Positions 12,385 to 23,051 of a stretch of 64,000 bases of DNA are shown one piece after another. The stretch is from Branchiostoma belcheri. Its lineage: Eukaryota > Chordata > Leptocardii > Amphioxiformes > Branchiostomatidae. The stretch spans positions 44,304-108,303 of the forward strand of contig NW_017804043.1 in the NCBI RefSeq assembly GCF_001625305.1. Reading direction: 5' to 3'. The position numbers and the translations under genes were made by a program. The notes under the pieces are model-generated. The model was not told the DNA's origin and made no database searches. It saw only the letters and a program-made list of their open reading frames with translations. Position 1 is the stretch's first letter. The number at the start of each line of letters is the position of its first letter.

Positions 12385-12890
12385 TGATCTTAGTTATCAA
12401 GCCAATTAGTGTGCCCAACAAGTGACAATGTCATCAGTAGCGTGTTTGAAAATACCCAGCATTTTCTGTTGACAGTCTTTTGTTTAGTATTGAGTAAAAA
12501 TGATCGGCAGAAAACCTTTATTTTAATTAAGAAAGTTACGTTTTCTTCGTCCTTTTTCTTCTTTCTACATATGTTCTACATTCAAAACAAGAGTACACCG
12601 GCATCTTCTTTCCACCACTAGAACTTGTAGCTAGAACACCACTTTCCACCACTAGAACTTGTAGCTAGAACATTGCAACTTTGCTGTAAACCAATGATTA
12701 GTCAGGAGTGTTACAATTCAGGCTATTGTTTACTTTAGCACATGATAGAAAAAAATGTTAGATGACCGTACAGAAACGTACCTGGTCAGAAATCTGATCT
12801 TAATTAGTTGTCACGTCTGTTAGTGAAATAGTCAATTAGTGTGCCCAACAAGTGACAATGTCATCGGCTGCGTGGTTGAAAATGTCCAGC
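12385..12890. repeat. Spaced direct duplication of about 80 bp
   Basis: A segment running from gaaatctgatctta through caattagtgtgcccaacaag to gacaatgtcatc occurs at about 12,388-12,465 and again at 12,790-12,880. Between them is a 30-bp local duplication (ccaccactagaacttgtagc at about 12,613 and 12,644). I see no gene. Confidence 0.6.
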
Positions 12891-13646
12891 TCTTGTCCCA
12901 TTTTTTCGTTCAAGGTGTAAATATTGGCCCTAGAGAGGAAAGCTGCATGTACAGCCCTACATTCAAAATCGTCCAGTTGTTCTAACATTATTATGTTTAC
13001 CCTCGCAGAAGGGAAACATACTGTTTTTGCTCTGTTTCTTCTTTCTCCTCTTCTTCTCCAATAAGGCCAATGACCTGAACTAGACGTCTGTCTCCATGGT
13101 AACTAGTCTTGTAGTGCTAGAAAAGAAGCTTTCAGCGTGGAACTTCCTCCCCAGGGATGGTGTATGGAGGAAGAAAGGACGACTTGCTTTCGAAGTGGTG
13201 GCAAAACGTATCTTGGCCGAGAAAGTTCGAAGTGAGGACACAAGCAAGTGAAGCTCCTCAGAGCATTTGGACAATTGTACACGTACTCAAGTTATCCAAA
13301 ATTAGGCTACCGTTGGCACACAGTGCCGAGGTTGTTATAACCGTTAATATGCTAACTACACAGACTACACCATGTAATACTGTTTTGAGTTAAAGGCACC
13401 AGAAGGTGCCCGATCCAGCCAACAGGGCATACCAGGTCAGATCTCGGAGTAGCTGTTCTTGCCAAGCCTCGTGGCGATACACACTAGTGTTTAGAATTCC
13501 TCCAAAACTAGGTCATATCGACCCATTGCAATGCCAGTACTGTGAGGGCGTATGATACACTGTTTAAGATAGGAGTCTTGATAGTTTATTCTTTCTCTGC
13601 CAGAACCCACTGCGAGAACAGGTTCCTTGACGGGGTTACGTAAGAA

Positions 13647-14001
13647 CTGTCAGGGCTCGAAATCCATTTTAGGAATAGGTGCACTGGTGAACCCAACCTA
13701 CAAAATTGGGTGCACAAAAATATTTTAGGCGCACCATATAAGATAAAATAAATGGAATATCAGCAAAAACTAATTATGGTTCATTTATAAAGAAAAGTAC
13801 TATAGCAATGATTTTATTATTTTTGAGACACGTAGATGTACAGGATATATATTGTATACTACTATACATTCAACACCTTTACATACCTAAACCTATGATA
13901 ATATTTGGGTGCACTGGTGCACCCACAAAAAACATTGGGTGCACAGCTCCAAATTTGGGTGCACTAAGGTGCACATGCACCCAGTATTTCCAGCCCGAAC
14001 T
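13647..14001. mobile_element. hAT-like non-autonomous element rich in GGTGCAC
   Basis: It starts cagggctcgaaatcc and ends tatttccagcccg, imperfect inverted ends of the cagggctcgaaat type common in hAT transposons. gaactgt sits at both flanks, compatible with a decayed 8-bp target duplication. The interior carries many ggtgcac/gtgcacc motifs. An inverted homologue lies at about 59,630-59,900, with a fragment near 54,830-54,865. Superfamily assignment is inference. Confidence 0.5.
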
Positions 14002-14234
14002 GTTGAACATGGACGGCTGATCTTTCGACCTCTCTGTCGTGGGTGTAGGGATTTTGCCAAGCAGGTTGTGGTTTTGGAAATTGTCCATGGACTCCGTTAT
14101 GACATGTTTATGTAGCTGTGGTTTTAACGTTATCCAGTACGGGCATGGGTAGGTGGGATTTTGCATCATTGAACGATATTGCCAAGTGAACTTAAGACTG
14201 TATCTGATGTGGGGCAGTTTAAGAAAATGATATA

Positions 14235-14525
14235 TCAATTTTACGGAACTTAATGGTTTAAACCTGATAGTAATTGTTTATATTGTAGTAGCAAATTAGT
14301 AATTCGTAATTTTTATTGTTTATTGATAGTTTATTGATTTTAGTCATAATTAGTTATTTGACCTATGACCTCAATTCGTGACCTCAATTCTTAATTTGTA
14401 ATTGTATGTAATCTGTGCTTTTGTGTATACCTGTTTTATGTATTGCATTGTCTTGTCTAATGAGCCCTGGAAGATTAGCCCAATATGGGGCTAAGGGGCA
14501 TCTTAATAAACCCAAATAAACTAAA
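14235..14525 (+). mobile_element. LINE-like 3' tail
   Basis: AT-rich sequence followed by gccctggaagattagcccaa and ggggcatcttaataaaccca, ending in a degenerate caaataaa tail. This arrangement is typical of CR1/L2-like 3' untranslated ends. There is no coding remnant. Confidence 0.4.
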
Positions 14526-14754
14526 ATATTGCCACGAGAATTTTAGGTTTCTGTCGAGACCACAAAATTAACGCTTGTGATGTTTCATCTGTAAAACTGA
14601 TGAAAACAAATGTTTTTCTTTTAGACGGACATGGAGATTATCTAGTATATGTTTTCTATTTTACATCATCCCTGTCTTGTCTAAAATTTGTCTTCAATTA
14701 TTTGCATATCAATCCATACTTCGTACTTATAAACCTGCATTTCTGACAGGTCTC

Positions 14755-14855
14755 CAGTGTCACTGACGAAAGGTAGTGGATGCCACCTGAAAAGTCTGAC
14801 CGTTTCCAAAATCATATCCAGTAGCTTGAGAACTAGTAACTGTTTTTGGCGTATC
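14755..14855 (+). mobile_element. Hairpin-plus-tail element (family A), partial
   Basis: It contains cactgacgaaaggtagtgga, then gtctgaccgtttccaaaatc, then atccagtagcttgag and gtttttggcgta, the right half of the hairpin described at 20,787-20,995. The single-stranded tail is missing. A perfect 25-bp direct repeat (14,639-14,663 and 14,852-14,876) brackets this segment plus about 90 bp of other sequence. Confidence 0.55.
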
Positions 14856-14879
14856 TAGTATATGTTTTCTATTTTAATT

Positions 14880-16350
14880 TTATCCTCAGACTTTCCCCAT
14901 CAGTGTGCAATAGCCAGATATAGTGGTCACTGGTTGAGACTCCTAGTTCGAAGACACCTCCCAACGTTTTAATATTAGCAAGGATGCTTGCACTTCTCAT
15001 GAAAAGCGGCAGGGGGCGAAAGTTCCTCGATAGTGTTCTGATCAAGTGTAAGGTTAGTCACCAGGGAGGACATCTAGCGACGTTGTGTTGTCATTGCAAT
15101 TACGCTAATGCAAGCAGGAATGTTTTATTACCACCTACCGATGATTGCATGTAATGGTAACGGGTGACAATATGCTGCATATTAAGCTTCAGCAGGTTGT
15201 TAACCAAATGCTGTAGGCCAGTCTACAAAATAGTATGAATTCGTTCTGCTAGCAACCCTTTAGCCACAGTCACATACGTCCTTTGAAAAGATTTGCAAAC
15301 CACAGTCAAGCTCTTCGTGATGCATTTGTGCAACGTGTTGTCTCAGGACCTTCAGTGAGTGGTTCGTATGAGCCTTGTTGTTGGGTGAAAGTCGGAAAAA
15401 AACTATACGGCTCATCCACGAGTGCGCTAAAAATGCCGTAATCCTGTAGACGATGTATGCAACACAGAGGTGCCCTTGCTAGACAGGGTCTGGATTCCAG
15501 GCTAGGGAGGGCCAGTTGCTTGGCGCATGGTCCCCAGTGGTGAAAGTGGTACCGTTCTTTTCTACATACGTCTCTTATGTGTCTGTTAGTCTTGACCTGT
15601 ACCTAGCCCGCTGTGGCATGAATGTACAATAAAGATATTTCATTTCTTATTCTGGATTATAATCATACGATATATGCACACAAAGGTCAAAGCTACATCT
15701 AAATTAAGCAACTGGGTCGATTTTTTAACAAGGCTAGTCATCAATGACGGCAGTTTGCAGAAGAAACAACTGCATAATGTTTTTCGAGAGGTGCGGCCAA
15801 GACATAGTTTTGAATATTAAAACTTGAATCTTAGCTATACCCAGCAAGTTGATAGTCAAATTTGGCAGGGTTCTCTGCAGCTCAGTATTATAAACTGTAC
15901 TGAGTGCTGCACGAACTTTCCCTCGTCAGGTAATTTGCTCAGGTAATGAACTTTGACCGCACGTTACGTGCCGGAAGTAACGTACACACGTACGTCATCA
16001 TCGGATGACTTCTCTGGACGCGACCTTCGCATTATTACGTCATGCCCGATCTTTGCACATCTGAACATTTGAAAGTTTGAGCGTAATACACTGTATCACA
16101 TGCTATGCTTTACTATCGCGAGTTAGTGATGATCTCCTTCGGCCACGGAAGCCATATGCCCCGCCAGGCCCTAGTAGAGGTAGAGGGCTAACCCCGACTT
16201 GGCACCCTGACTCTAATTATCTTCTCTCTCAATAGATAAAGGATTTGGGCGGATACTTTTGGTAGCGGACATTAGGGTTTCTCCTCCCCCAAAATATCTA
16301 TCACAATCTAAAACGCCAGCTTCTGGCCCCCAGGCAAGGCCCTCCCTAGC
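14880..16350. other. Intergenic stretch; possible LINE tail near 15,600
   Basis: No gene recognised. The segment around 15,580-15,645 (gtacctagcccgctgtggca followed by tacaataaagat) resembles a retrotransposon 3' end with an AATAAA signal. Confidence 0.3.
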
Positions 16351-16357
16351 CACTTCT

Positions 16358-16533
16358 TGGACTCAACCAGGCTTCGTTCGGGTGGCGGTTGGAAAGAGTA
16401 GCAATTGGCCGAATAGAGACTCAGTTGCGGCAAAATGTAATCTCTAGCGGACCAACTCCCTCGGCATGTTATCTCTCTATTTGACCATAATTTCTATTCT
16501 TTCCAGCCGCCTCCCGAAGCCTGGTAAAGGCTA
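16358..16533. mobile_element. Palindromic MITE, family B, with 9-bp target duplication
   Basis: The left end is a mutated form of tagcctctaccaggctt; the right end is cctggtaaaggcta. The 9-bp direct repeat gccacttct flanks it exactly (16,349-16,357 and 16,534-16,542). Nine-base duplications with long inverted repeats are typical of Mutator-like (MULE) elements. Confidence 0.75.
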
Positions 16534-16539
16534 GCCACT

Positions 16540-16800
16540 TCTGTCCTCTCCAGATGTTGCATGTCTTGTAGGACACGCCAGGCTTCCTTAAGATGCCTAT
16601 CAGCCTCCGCCCAGGCACGCGTCCTGGACAGCGTGTCACCTGCCTCATCAATCACGAACAAATAACCTGACATCCCCGCCGTACCGCGCGCCAGCCGACC
16701 GAGCACCCGATGAAAGGTAAACCTAAACAGTACTGTTTGGTTAACCTTTAGTTGTCGCGCACTGGTCCAACAGTCGCTGGCTCTACCTGCCACTCAAATA
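16540..16800. other. GC-rich patch with a minus-strand ORF of unknown status
   Basis: A 99-codon minus-strand reading frame spans 16,494-16,793; its 5' part overlies GC-rich sequence unlike the surroundings and contains GYLFVIDEAGD and an Arg/Ala/Trp-rich helix-like segment. I do not recognise a family. Its 3' end runs into MITE B sequence, so it is not an intact gene. It could be a transposon coding remnant. Confidence 0.25.
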
Positions 16801-16814
16801 CACCTCGTGCAATT

Positions 16815-16911
16815 CAAATACCTGCTATGTCGTCCATTCTGTTCTAATAAGATTGAAGACGAACAACATTTTATTATGGATTGCCCAGTATATGATCATG
16901 ATAACGCATAA
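16815..16911 (+). pseudogene. Relic of a LINE ORF2 C-terminus (Cys-His motif)
   Basis: The plus-strand frame reads KYLLCRPFCSNKIEDEQHF and continues IMDCPVYDHDNA before a stop. The C-x3-C...H-x4-C pattern with a ...EDEQHF..DCP.Y core is the zinc-knuckle-like motif found after the reverse transcriptase in many non-LTR retrotransposons. No reverse transcriptase domain survives upstream, so it is a fragment. Confidence 0.6.
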
Positions 16912-17529
16912 AGCTGTTCAACATTCTCTCTGCTTGCTCAGCGGAATTTGTTACATTTGATGCTATAGATAAATTCACTTTCCTTCTATAAGGTAATAAC
17001 CCTTAGTGTAATAGGTAAATACTAGTATATCAAAGAATGTTTGACCTTAGCAGAAGTAGTATAAGTTGATTCATCTATTGTCTTTTTGGTCAATTTTGTG
17101 GTACGCACGTATCTGTCTGTATGTCTTCATGTAGCATAACGTTCTTCTTATCAGCCCCGATCGCTTCAGCACACGAGGGTAGTTTGTTCTTGCAGTAGAC
17201 CATGCGATCTTACTTCACAAACAATAACCTGTACGTCACAGCACTCAGGACGATATAAAGACAACTCACTACCAAATACCAAAGCGCTTAGTTACTATCA
17301 CAACACAACCTCTCTGTATGGTCCTGCATGTTGTAAAAAGGCCGAACTGTGATGACAGTTTTGTATTTCGTTGCCTGGTAACAGAAGGTGACAGGGTCTG
17401 CGATTTTTCTCATCCTACACATCCACAAGTTTTACGAGAAGTGTCAGGCCAAAGACTGGACATTTACGATAACAAACGAGTCCAGCAGTAACTCCGTGTT
17501 ATAACAGGTGTAGTCCTTACAGGCCAGGT

Positions 17530-18460
17530 TGCTTCCTTGATATAAATCTTGGATTAGAACTCGTGTAGCTCCTCTTATATTTTCTTGCCCTTTGCCTAAT
17601 GGCGTACTTAAACATAAAAAAGGTGGGGTTGGGGTAAAACAAAACAATAATGTGACAAGCTGGTAGGTTTAACTAACTAGATAACCAGGTATCGGATGTC
17701 TACTCCTCCGCCTTCTAATTCAGCTGCAATTCATCGCGGCTCGTGTCGATTTCTTGATATCGATATTAGATTAGTGAAGGAAAATCTTGTAATACATCCT
17801 TGTACTCTATCTGATGACGAAAAAGACGGGGCTGGAGTAAGAAATAGACGATGATATGACATGGTTTATTAACTAGATAACACGGCTAAAAGATTTCTCT
17901 TCCTGAACCAAATCCAGCTGCAGTCCATCTCGCTCGTGTCGCTTTGTTGACATTGATAATAGATTAGTGAAGGAAACCCTTGTAATATTTCCTTACACTC
18001 TACCTGATGAAGTACTTAAACACAAAAAAGGCGGGGATGGAGGCAAAGAATAAACGATGATATGACAAGCTGATAACATGGCTAACAGATTTCTCTTCCT
18101 GGACCCAATTCAGCTGCAATCCATCGGGCTCGTGTGGCTTTCTTGATATTAATATTAGATTAGTGCAGAAAAGTCTTGTAATACGAAATAAACGATGATA
18201 TGACAAGCTGGTAGGTTAATTAACATGATAAGATGGCTAACAGATTTCTCTTCCCGAACCACATAATCCAGCTGCTATCCATCTCGCTCGTGTCGCTTTC
18301 GTGACATTGATATTGATAATAGATTAGTGAAGGAAACCCTTGTAATATTTCCTTGCACTCTACCTGATGAAGTACTTAAACACAAAAAGGGCGGGGATGG
18401 AGGCAAAGAATAAACGATGATATGGCAAGCTGATAACATGAGTAACAGATTCCTCTTCCT
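17530..18460. repeat. Tandem repeat, about 140-220 bp x 5
   Basis: Units contain gatgatatgacaagctggta, then cagctgcaatccatc and gctcgtgtcgctttcttgac, then gattagtgaaggaaa and acttaaacacaaaaaaggcg. gacaagctg-like anchors lie near 17,648, 17,848, 18,054, 18,192 and 18,415. The array resumes at 18,716-18,755 after an insertion. Confidence 0.75.
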
Positions 18461-18715
18461 TAACGTTGGAAAATTCATATTTGAATCACTACAAAAGCGA
18501 CACCAGATTGTAAATAGCTGATATATCCCCTGAATTACAGAATGTATTAATACTTTTTCCTAAGAAAACACAATAGATTAGCTTTAGTATCATTATGGAC
18601 TAGCTCGTTAGAATTATATCTTAGTATTAGTTTATGTATGTACCATTGTTGTTTCTTTGCCATACATTGTACCAGCTACAGTTGTTGAGCAATAAAGTTG
18701 ATTTGATTTGAACCA
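18461..18715 (+). mobile_element. 5'-truncated LINE 3' end inserted in the tandem array
   Basis: This 255-bp segment interrupts a repeat unit: the sequence before it (agattcctcttcct) and after it (gaaccacataatccagctgc) are contiguous in the neighbouring unit at about 18,240-18,265. The insert ends gagcaataaagttgatttga, an AATAAA signal followed by a short ttgatttga tail, as in non-LTR retrotransposons. Confidence 0.6.
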
Positions 18716-18765
18716 CATAATCCAGCTGCAATCCATCCCGCTCGTGGCCACTTTTCTCGTCGTGT

Positions 18766-19175
18766 TTGTACAACAGTGGCACGTGCAGGACTCACACGGC
18801 GTGTTTACCCGCTAATGAGCAGGTCCACACGACCTTTTCATCCGCTCTTCTCGGGCCATTTGGCCGCAGGACTCAAAAGCTCGGGTCTGCTTGTTGCAAT
18901 CCTACAGGTTATGATACCCCAAATCCCTCGGCTGACGTGAGCATAAGCAAGCATAAGCGCCGGGCGCCTGGCTGTACAATAAAGTGCAGTGTAGGCATTA
19001 GAGCGCGATGACAGGTTCCCGCGGGTCAGCTGCCTCGGTGCGCGCCAGGCGTCGGGACTGGCGCCCGGAGAAACCGGACACCCCGCCCCGCCTGCCGTAT
19101 TTCTTCAGGTGTGTCGCTCGGGAACGACAGGCATCACTCGCCGCGCATCCTGCCACACCTAGGTGTTCACTTCCG
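18766..19175. other. CpG-rich patch
   Basis: Many CG dinucleotides occur between about 18,940 and 19,160 (for example gcgcgccaggcgtcgggac), unlike the AT-rich neighbours. ORFs of 66-81 codons cross it without recognisable protein features. It may be an unmethylated regulatory patch or foreign repeat sequence. Confidence 0.3.
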
Positions 19176-19710
19176 TTAGCCTGGGTGCCCGGCTGTTTCA
19201 GTTCCTAGGCTCAAGGGCCAATATGCTAGTCTGGATGCCAGACTCTCTCCTGGGCCTACACAGGCCAGTTCCTCAGCTTAAAGGCCAGCATGCTAGCCTG
19301 GATGGTAGACTGCTTCCAGGGCCTACACAGACCAGTTCTTCGGCACAAGGGTCAACATGCTAGCCTGGATGCCAGACTGCTTCCATGGCCTACACAGGCC
19401 AGTTCGTCAGCTCCAGGGCCAACATGCTAGCCTGGGTGCCAGACTGTTTCCAGGGCCTAAACAGGCCAGTTCCTCGGCCCCAGGGCCAACATGCTAGTCT
19501 GGGTGCCAGACTGTTCCCAGGGCCTACTCAGGCCAGTTCCTCGGTTCCAGGGCCAACATGCTAGTCTGGGTGCCAGACTGTTCCCAGGGCCTACTCAGGC
19601 CAGTTCCTCGGTTCCAGGGCCAACATGCTAGCCTGGATGCCAGACTGTTTCCAGGGCCTACACAGACCAGATCCTGCACAGGCCAGATCCTCGGCTCAAG
19701 GGCCAAAATG
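19175..19710. repeat. Minisatellite, 67 bp x about 8
   Basis: Each unit reads gctagcctggatgccagact, then gcttccagggcctacacagg, then ccagttcctcggctcaaggg. Copies fall at 19,225, 19,292, 19,359, 19,426, 19,493, 19,560 and 19,627, exactly 67 bp apart, with a degenerate copy at each end. Confidence 0.9.
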
Positions 19711-20775
19711 CCCCAAGAAAATTATACCACAGTCCTCTCAGTTAGGCCCTGATCTAAAAGGCAACTCTTGGCCTAGCGTGTTATGCCTTTTGGGTCTGGC
19801 ATCCATGCTAGTGGCATGGTCTGTCCGCTTGTTCGTGTTCTTTAACATGGAATCTGATGCCTAATAACTTCCTCATATTTCCTCACTTGTAAACGATCCT
19901 ATGCATATTCATACCTAGTACCTACCGACCTGTACCCTAAGTAGGTAGGGGCATACGGTTGCTGCTATCTTCACTCTCAGTTACCAACCTATTCCCCAAG
20001 GCCCTCTCTGCCCTTGACGGCGATCAATAATGGATTTGTGTGATGCTTAATTTTATAATTGGAATATGGTGCAAGATGGAAAAGTATGATTTGAAAGAGA
20101 ACAAAACGTTAAAATAGCTTTCTTTTCATCAAATTTGTGAACGATTTGTCAAATCTTTGGTCACTCAGCCTTAAGTGGAAAGGGGGTGTGAGTAGGTATT
20201 GACACAAGATTGCTTCCTTCTTCACTAGCAGTAACACTTGCCCGATTTAAATATTTGATTGCAGTAGCTAAATATGTTCTAAATGGTGTGCAATAAATAC
20301 ATCACCATTTCAAAACACACTCCCTGCCTTAACACACCGTGTGGTGTCGATGCCCTGGGCTCAGATGTCATATCGCCCTTTCAAAATCATGCTTCGGTAG
20401 CGTCACGTGCCTGTACGGCGTCTGTATTTATTATGACTCTCCTTTGAAAGATCTGAATGGGCTACAATGCGCGCAGCTCGCTTCTCTAACACCTGCTCTG
20501 TTGGTTTTATTCCCTACATGGGGGCTTGTCAAAAGCCCCCCGTATCACGTCTCATAGCTGGCCTTCAACCGGGCCTCAGCGCCGGGCACAGGTCAGGAGC
20601 TGGTCAAGTTCGTTTGTTTTGATAACAATCAAACAAGGATAACAACAACTCGGGACCGGGAGAACCGTAGGAAGATAAATGACCGCGAAGGTCAAAGCTG
20701 ACAGGCATTCTTGGTGGTTGCGTTGGTGTATGTCACTTCGGCAATGTAGAATGCGTCGATATGATCGTATGTCAA
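19711..20775. other. Intergenic stretch without recognised feature
   Basis: No gene, RNA or known repeat seen. Confidence 0.35.
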
Positions 20776-20786
20776 AGTTAAGTTAT

Positions 20787-20995
20787 ACGTTACGCCAAAA
20801 AGCAGTCACTCTACTCAAGCAACTGGATATGATTGTAAAAACGGTCAGATTGGATTCACTAGCTTTCGTCAGTCATTGAGAAAAGTCAGTGACTGTCGAA
20901 AGCTAGTGGATGCTAGCTGAAACGTCTGACCGTTTCCAAAATCATATCCAGTTGCTTGAGTAACTGCTTTTTGGCTCTCTTATTACCTGGATGTC
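20787..20995 (+). mobile_element. Hairpin-plus-tail element (family A), near full length
   Basis: The element begins cgccaaaaagcagtcac and forms a long foldback: actcaagcaactggatatga near 20,812 pairs with tcatatccagttgcttgagt near 20,943, and the inner arms (gctttcgtcagt) pair too. After the hairpin comes an unpaired tail, ttattacctggatgtctaac, then attcatcgac. The 11-bp direct repeat gttatacgtta flanks it (about 20,776-20,786 and 20,997-21,020). It has no coding capacity. Related copies lie at 14.8, 25.0, 41.3, 51.4, 52.0, 55.8 and 59.2 kb. Confidence 0.65.
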
Positions 20996-21009
20996 TAACA
21001 TTCATCGAC

Positions 21010-23051
21010 GTTATACGTTAGTTAACCGAAAAAAAAGAGACGTGGGCAGATATTATTGATTGGAACAGCGTGTTGTTTATTCCTCATACAATTCAGCAAT
21101 TCAATCGTAGGTTTGGTAACACTGCAACACGATGTCATCATCACTGTAAACTCACACACATGATTATAACATTTCATCGTAGATGACGGTGCTTTACCTC
21201 ACACTTTAGTACGACTCTTCATGCCCTGGGCGAGCGATGATGTTCAATTATAAGTCACAGTTCAACAATCTGTATAGTGAGACTGATACGGTATCCTAGT
21301 GATTATCTGCATAGTTTGCGTGAATATATGTAAGGTTGATGCCTTCACACTTTAGTTCTCTAGTAAGTACTCTACTATCTATACAGCCCGAGACTGGGGG
21401 GCATTCAGTACTGTCAATATATTGGACCGTCCGTCGCTCATAGCACCCTCTTAGTGTACAATGCATGCAGCATATTGAACATGACTGGAACGTGTCGGTT
21501 AGAAAAAGCACCACAGTCATTTTTTTCCGGCTACGTTGCCCCTGTAGGTAGCACAAGGCTATACGTCCTTTTGTGGGCAGCCAAAAGGTTACCTAAACAA
21601 CACATTGTCCTTATACATTTAACCAGAACCAACACATCAGCAGAACACACTTCGTTTACACATAGTTTCGGGACGAATATAAGAATCTCTCTATACAATC
21701 ATACATACGGTCCTATATCCCAAATACATCATAATCTTTTCTTCTTTCTACAAAGAGGCAGGCATGTCTACTTCTTTTCAATCATTATCGAGTCTGACTT
21801 GTGCGCCTTCCACCAAGTAAACGCGGCTAGTGCCTATCTGGTAATGTCTTCTTTCTACAGTTTCAGTGTTACAGAAGGAGGCAATGTCCCTAGTGCACTC
21901 AAGTCAAAACAGAACTACAGTCGCGATATGGCTTTAGTCATGGTTTAGAGATTAGTGGCTAGGAGCCAAACGACGTTGTTACTGTTCTCTCACATTATCA
22001 CTATTGAATAAATCGATATGATTATCATTGTTACATGTTACATATACTGTTCTTCTGAATATTGATAGTACATTTGTAAATATTGAAGCAGCAACAGCAA
22101 GTTAATGTCTTTTCGCCAAGTCGTTCCATACACTTGTTCTTTAGGTTTTACACTACTCGTCAGCCCAGGTTTTGGGCCGGTGTCCTACATATTTGAGTCT
22201 ATAATTCCTGTAGCTTCCTGTAGTAAACTAAACAGTCAGTGATCTCCATTTGGAGTGCGTTATACAGAACGTGTTAACGAACTACAAAACCTAGTCTAAC
22301 TCAAAAATAAGAAGGTAAATCAAGAGACTATAAAACTGATCACACTCACTGCTTTGCAGCAACACTGGTCGTCCACATGATTTTTGTCAACAGAGGTTTG
22401 CCTCACATACAATAATGTATAAAAATATAAGCACTCTACAAAGGTTTGGGTTCTTAACCAATTATCATTAGAATGTTTCACAATAGTGAGGAATGCAGAA
22501 TTCTACATCATTCGGCTGACATGCTGCCTCGGCATTTCATGCCTCGGACGGGACGGCTAATAAAAATCACCTACCGCATCACAACTACGTTCACTGTTCC
22601 TTTTACTCTCACTCTAGCAGGAAGGGAAATGGTTACGATCAACAATCAAGTCTTTGCACCTCAATGTATCCTGGTAGTCGACTGCAGTTTGCATTGAAAA
22701 CATTTAATTTTTTTTCTAACGATTGCACCATAGTTGCATCACCTGTCTTCCCCAGGCAAGAGAGCTCACTTTCATAATATCATTATAGGGACACTTTTAC
22801 TCATAGATCTTTCACGGGTTTTGTGCATACGGCTCTAATAATCAGTCTTACAATCATTGCCTGGGGTAGAGGATGATTGACCCACCGGATCAGATGTACT
22901 TAGCCACAACGGTTGAATGTTAAAACTCATCAAATGATCCACAATGGACCCACACTTGTACATTACCTTTCCTAGCTTCAGTACGACTTTTCTGGCGGGG
23001 TCATAAAATCTTCGCCACCTTTGTTGTTGTTTTGCCTTTTCAACTGTCCAG
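21010..23051 (-). other. Probable 3' UTR and downstream region of the GDF8/11 gene
   Basis: This lies directly downstream (minus strand) of the GDF8/11 stop codon. Minus-strand poly(A) signal candidates are ATTAAA at 22,708-22,703 and AATAAA at 21,081-21,076. Which is used cannot be told from sequence. A 164-codon plus-strand ORF at 21,454-21,948 has no recognisable domain and is probably chance. Confidence 0.3.

Noticed and set aside
21454..21948. Plus-strand 164-codon ORF
   Set aside because: No recognisable domain, signal or splice context; it lies in the probable 3' region of GDF8/11. Kept only as a note.
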